Below are positions 55,871 to 58,538 of a DNA stretch of 58,538 bases, in pieces. Source of the DNA: Psychromonas sp. psych-6C06 (GTDB lineage: Bacteria; Pseudomonadota; Gammaproteobacteria; Enterobacterales; Psychromonadaceae); NCBI RefSeq assembly GCF_002835465.1, contig NZ_PIZM01000011.1, positions 1 to 58,538 of the forward strand. Direction: 5' to 3'. Position 1 is the first letter of the stretch; every line of letters starts with the position of its first letter. The notes beneath the pieces are model-generated. The model saw nothing but the letters and a program-made list of their open reading frames with translations. It did not search any database and was not told the DNA's origin. The position numbers were made by a program, and so were the translations under genes.

Positions 55871-55914
55871 AACAACAGCTTTAAAATAAAAAATCATATT
55901 TTAAAGCTGTTGTT
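55871..55914 (-). terminator. Terminator after the porin gene
   Basis: The 17-bp arms AACAACAGCTTTAAAAT (55871-55887) and the exact reverse complement (55898-55914) form a long stem 13 bp after the porin stop. They separate it from the regulator gene. Confidence 0.75.
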
Positions 55915-55926
55915 GGTACTTAAAAA

Positions 55927-56607
55927 TTAGAAGCTGTAGCGAATACCTACACGGCTTCTTAATTCACGGGTACTAGACAATTCGTTAATGCTTACATCGC
56001 CAAACTCTAACCATGGAGTCCAATTACCCATTTTATAGTGAGCAGTTAAGTTATTTTCATAGTTTGTATCTTTACCATCATATAATAAGTAATCAGAGTC
56101 ATGTGATTTGTAGTAGTTTAGCTCGATCCCTAAACTCAAGTTTTCAATCTTATAGCCAGCATTAAATGTATAACGGTTACGGAATTTTTTCTCATCTTCA
56201 CCTGGTTTTACATCTAAACGGTAGCGTGCACTAAGTGAAAGGTCATCTACAGCATCAGGTGTATAAGTAACACGTAGTTGAGGTTTATAAGTATCACTTG
56301 AAGCGCCAAATTCGATTGGCATACCAGGTTGTAGAGCCCACTCACTATTAATAGCCCATTTATAGTTAATACCTATCTCTGAACCGTTATTTTGCAAGTC
56401 TTTCATAAACTCACCATCGGCACCTTTAAACTTAAGCTCTAAGTCAATAGATAGGTTGTTTTCAAAGGTATTTCCCATTTTTACTCGGCTAGAATGTTGA
56501 TCTGTTTTACCTCTATATTCGTGACGAAAGTCAAGTGAAGCAGCTGTAACATTTGCTGATACAAAGCTAGCTGCAACAACAGCAATTGCGGACTTAGAAA
56601 GTTTCAT
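55927..56607 (-). CDS. KdgM-family oligouronate porin
   Basis: The 226-residue protein has a signal peptide (cleavage near residue 22, NVTAA) and alternating aromatic/polar beta strands ending in GIRYSF, with a terminal Phe typical of outer-membrane barrels. KdgM proteins are monomeric 12-strand porins for acidic oligogalacturonate or, in marine bacteria, oligoalginate. It has its own upstream operator-like palindrome and a CRP-like site. Confidence 0.88.
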   Translation of the reverse strand: MKLSKSAIAVVAASFVSANVTAASLDFRHEYRGKTDQHSSRVKMGNTFENNLSIDLELKFKGADGEFMKDLQNNGSEIGINYKWAINSEWALQPGMPIEFGASSDTYKPQLRVTYTPDAVDDLSLSARYRLDVKPGEDEKKFRNRYTFNAGYKIENLSLGIELNYYKSHDSDYLLYDGKDTNYENNLTAHYKMGNWTPWLEFGDVSINELSSTRELRSRVGIRYSF

Positions 56608-56639
56608 AATAGATCCTTAGTAATAGTTAACGTGTTTAT

Positions 56640-56655
56640 TTGTATTACAATACTA
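56640..56655. promoter_or_regulatory. Putative GntR operator upstream of the porin
   Basis: TTGTATTACAATACTA matches 15 of 16 positions of the palindrome seen at dehR. It lies 33 bp before the porin ATG. Confidence 0.7.
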
Positions 56656-56703
56656 CACTACTACATATAAGGTAAATGCCTTTTATAGAGGTATAAAGAG
56701 AAA

Positions 56704-56719
56704 GGTGATCTAGTTCAAA
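56704..56719. promoter_or_regulatory. CRP-like site upstream of the porin
   Basis: GGTGATCTAGTTCAAA resembles TGTGATCTAGATCACA with three or four mismatches. The rest of the gap 56720-57115 shows only a weak open frame (56849-57037, minus) that I do not accept as a gene. Confidence 0.45.
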
Positions 56720-57115
56720 TTTTGTTCGTTATTTATGATAAAAAAAATCAACTAAGTAAAGGTTATTCAACCATCGGGATCGCTCAAAAAATAAATAGTA
56801 ACGGGAGAGGATATTAAAGGCATTCTACACTATGGCTACCTTTGCTATTTACATTACAGTTGTAATGTTTAAACGATAAAAGTTAACTACGGCATGAGCG
56901 TCTGCTTCCAAGCTACTATTACTATATCTAGGACCAGATATCAGGTTTTCTGTACGCATATTACATTGATTATGCGCATCAGCTTTTAAGTCCATTGCAT
57001 CATCAAAATTCCCCCGCTCAAGAAGATGGCCAGCCAAGCATTTTCCTAAGTCATGCTTGAAAACACACGTTATTCTTTATCATAGCAATTCCAATAATTT
57101 ACTTATCAGCTTACT

Positions 57116-57428
57116 CTAATCACGATAACACAATGAAATGAGGCGCTTTGGCTCATCACAAAAACGATTCCAAGCGACACAACATTTGTCCATTATATCG
57201 TTGTATCGTTGTAAGTTTTAAAGTAACGGTTCGCTATTTCATTTTGACACAACCAGCTCCACACATTTACAACTGGGTTAAGCTCTGGAGAACAAGGTGG
57301 AAGATGCATTATCAATAGGTTATCAAACTGATCCTCTAAATATGTTTGATGCCAACTCGCCTGATCCATAATGATAACGGCGTGTTTGCCACTTGGTGTT
57401 GTGTCTAAAATTAATTGGAGATCCTTTA
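57116..57428 (-). pseudogene. Decayed IS630-family transposase, C-terminal part
   Basis: On the minus strand the frame reads HAVIIMDQASWHQT and later HLPPCSPELNPVVNVWSWL, the DDE endonuclease end of IS630-type transposases. Three defects are visible. The N-terminal half is missing, replaced by a MITE-like repeat. The glutamate normally in ELNPxEN is a valine. A frameshift near 57195 moves the final stretch (DKCCVAWNRFCDEPKRLISL, stop at 57116) into another frame. It cannot be active. Confidence 0.85.
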
Positions 57429-57586
57429 TACCAATTCCGCTAATATAGTGATCAAATATTACGCAGGGGAAAGGAGTTAGTTCAAGACGAAAATGATGCA
57501 AATGGTTGTTCCCTTTACGAAATTTTTAACGCTGAAATAGGTTCTTTTAACCAGTGTGATTGATCAGTTATTTAGTGGATTTGGTA
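57429..57586. repeat. MITE-like repeat, well-preserved copy next to the transposase remnant
   Basis: This 158-bp copy is flanked by TA on each side and nearly identical to 50569-50725. It abuts the broken 5' side of the IS630 remnant. A chance reading frame runs from the transposase into it. Confidence 0.9.
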
Positions 57587-57593
57587 TTAGCTA

Positions 57594-58206
57594 GTTTGGC
57601 GATGGGTGAATATTGCTCATGCCCCATCGCTTCGCGATATTCACCCTACTACTATACGCATTATGTAGTTTAATATTGAAGCACCTTATAAATGATTATT
57701 AATCATTTCTTTCTGTCCAATTACGGCAAGCAATTAGCTATGCTTCATTTTTAAAGTCCCTAAAACGAAAAAACTCCAGATGTAGTCACAAAAATTGTTC
57801 GGATACCTAAGGTTTAGCTGGGTTGGCGATGGGTGAACATTGCTCATGTCCCATCACTTCGCGATATTCGCCCTAATGCTATACGCATTGTGTAGTTGAA
57901 TATTGAAGCACCTCAGAAATAATCATTAATCATTTCTTTCTGTTAAATTAAAGGTAGCTATTGCCTTGCCTGTATTCGAATTAGGCATCATCGCTAAAGT
58001 ATTAAAACTAAAAAATAAAAAAACTCCTGATGTGGTCTCAAGGATTGTTCGGATATTTAAGGCTTAGCTCGGTTGGCGATGGGCGGACATTGCTCATGAG
58101 CCATCGCTTCGCGATATTCGCCCTACTGCTATACGCATTGTGTAGTTGAATATTGAAGCACCTCAGAAATGATTATAAATCATTTCTTTCTGTCCAATTA
58201 AAGCTA
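57594..58206. repeat. Tandem array of a 227-250 bp unit with palindromic cores
   Basis: Three copies begin at 57594, 57821 and 58071 (the last partial, about 136 bp). Each starts (G)TTGGCGATGGG, has a palindromic core ending TTCGCGATATTC(A/G)CCCTA, then CTATACGCATT(A/G)TGTAGTT(T/G)AATATTGAAGCACC and ATCATTTCTTTCTGT. In copy 1, GGGTGAATAT (57604-57613) can pair with 57637-57646, or GCGATGGG (57599-57606) with CCCATCGC (57623-57630). No gene is seen in this 600-bp stretch. Confidence 0.85.
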
Positions 58207-58214
58207 CTGTCTAC

Positions 58215-58254
58215 GGTAGTGCAGTTCACCTTTCCCCATGTGGGAGTAGGTCAT
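58215..58254 (+). pseudogene. Fragment of a 5S rRNA 3' end, inverted relative to the real 5S
   Basis: The 21 bases at 58234-58254 match the 3' part of the 5S gene (58324-58344, minus strand) with one difference, and GGTAGTG at 58215-58221 fits the base sequence just upstream in 5S. The intervening bases differ. It is a short, inverted remnant, not a functional rRNA. Confidence 0.75.
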
Positions 58255-58267
58255 AAATCGTAGGCAA

Positions 58268-58307
58268 TAAAAAACCCCTGTCGGGAACTAACTCGACAGG
58301 GGTTTGT
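58268..58307 (-). terminator. rrn operon terminator
   Basis: On the minus strand AACCCCTGTCG and CGACAGGGGTT form the stem with a loop of about 12 nt, followed by TTTTT. It sits just after the 5S gene. Confidence 0.85.
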
Positions 58308-58313
58308 TATTAG

Positions 58314-58433
58314 GCGTTTGGCGATGACCTACTCTCACATGGGGAGACCCCACACTACCATCGGCGCAACTGCGTTTCACTACTGAGTTCGGAATGGAAT
58401 CAGGTGGGACCACAGCGCTATTGTCGCCAAACA
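58314..58433 (-). rRNA. rrf: 5S ribosomal RNA
   Basis: On the minus strand a 120-nt sequence begins TGTTTGGCGACAATAGCG and ends GGTCATCGCCAAACGC. It contains the universal GAACTCAGTAGTGAAACGC and GCGCCGATGGTAGTGTGGGG stretches. The ends pair with each other as in 5S helix I. It is the last gene of an rrn operon that enters from the right edge. Confidence 0.97.
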
Positions 58434-58538
58434 AAAAAGTTAATTAGAAAAGCTGTTTGTTTCCACTATTTAACTTCGTTAAACAGTACGAAACTGCAAA
58501 TTACTTCGTAATCTGCTTGTTCTTCTTAATCTTAGCTT
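58434..58538 (-). other. 23S-5S intergenic spacer
   Basis: These 105 bases lie upstream of the 5S gene on the minus strand, where the 23S-5S spacer should be. No 23S sequence or tRNA is recognisable in them. It contains short repeats of TTACTTCGTAA / TTAACTTCGTTAA type, which may be processing stems. Confidence 0.6.

Noticed and set aside
56849-57037. A 62-codon minus-strand frame beginning with TTG, between the porin and the transposase remnant.
   Set aside because: It has no ribosome site and no recognised family, and lies in a repeat-rich decayed stretch. Vague Asp/His patterns were not enough to call a gene or a remnant.
57193-57501. A complete 102-residue transposase-like protein.
   Set aside because: Its first residues are read from the MITE-like repeat, the rest is a truncated IS630 end, and the real C-terminus is in another frame.

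Overview
The window looks like chromosomal DNA of a marine gammaproteobacterium close to Psychromonas (Psychromonadaceae, near Vibrionales and Alteromonadales). The evidence is an AT-rich sequence with class I adenylate cyclase, SlmA, MetJ, CyaY, FtsN, an rpoE-rseABC operon and CRP-type sites. The genus is inferred from gene content and style, not from a search. The window is bracketed by ribosomal RNA operons. Its left edge carries an rrn P1-type promoter firing leftward out of the window. Its right edge carries a complete 5S rRNA gene, also on the minus strand, with its terminator.

Positions 1-35,300 are mostly housekeeping genes: the sigma-E operon (rpoE-rseA-rseB-rseC), nadB, sdhE-ygfX, ygfZ, cyaA, the divergent metF/metJ pair with met boxes, an M16 zinc-protease lipoprotein, mscS, slmA-dut-coaBC, radC, rpmB-rpmG, mutM, a pentapeptide-repeat potassium-channel-like protein, coaD, cyaY, the lptM-lysA-dapF-xerC-yigB-uvrD run, argS-ftsN and hslVU behind a heat-shock-type promoter. 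Several small or unfamiliar proteins lie among them.

Positions 35,300-56,700 form a sugar-catabolic region that suits life on brown algae. First comes a mannitol PTS operon (mtlA-mtlD-mtlR, with nagB at the end) behind four CRP-like sites. Next is an alginate locus. A minus-strand operon encodes a sodium/solute symporter, a secreted PL6 alginate lyase, KdgF, KDG kinase and KDPG aldolase. Divergent from it are two tandem cytoplasmic PL17 oligoalginate lyases. After a two-gene signalling/exonuclease unit come a DEH-reductase-like dehydrogenase, a FadR-type GntR regulator and a KdgM-type porin. Together these cover outer-membrane entry, periplasmic cutting, uptake, exolytic cutting to monomers, linearisation to DEH, reduction to KDG, phosphorylation, and cleavage to pyruvate plus glyceraldehyde 3-phosphate. 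A palindrome of the form TTGTATT-AC-AATACAA recurs upstream of the symporter/PL17 pair, the dehydrogenase, the regulator and the porin, and is the probable regulator site.

Positions 56,700-58,538 are repeat-rich: a decayed IS630-type transposase, a MITE-like element, a roughly 230-250 bp tandem repeat with palindromic cores, an inverted 5S remnant, and the rrn terminator and 5S gene. The MITE-like family, with TA-flanked inverted ends, has about six copies or remnants across the window. No tRNA, CRISPR array or intact prophage was seen.
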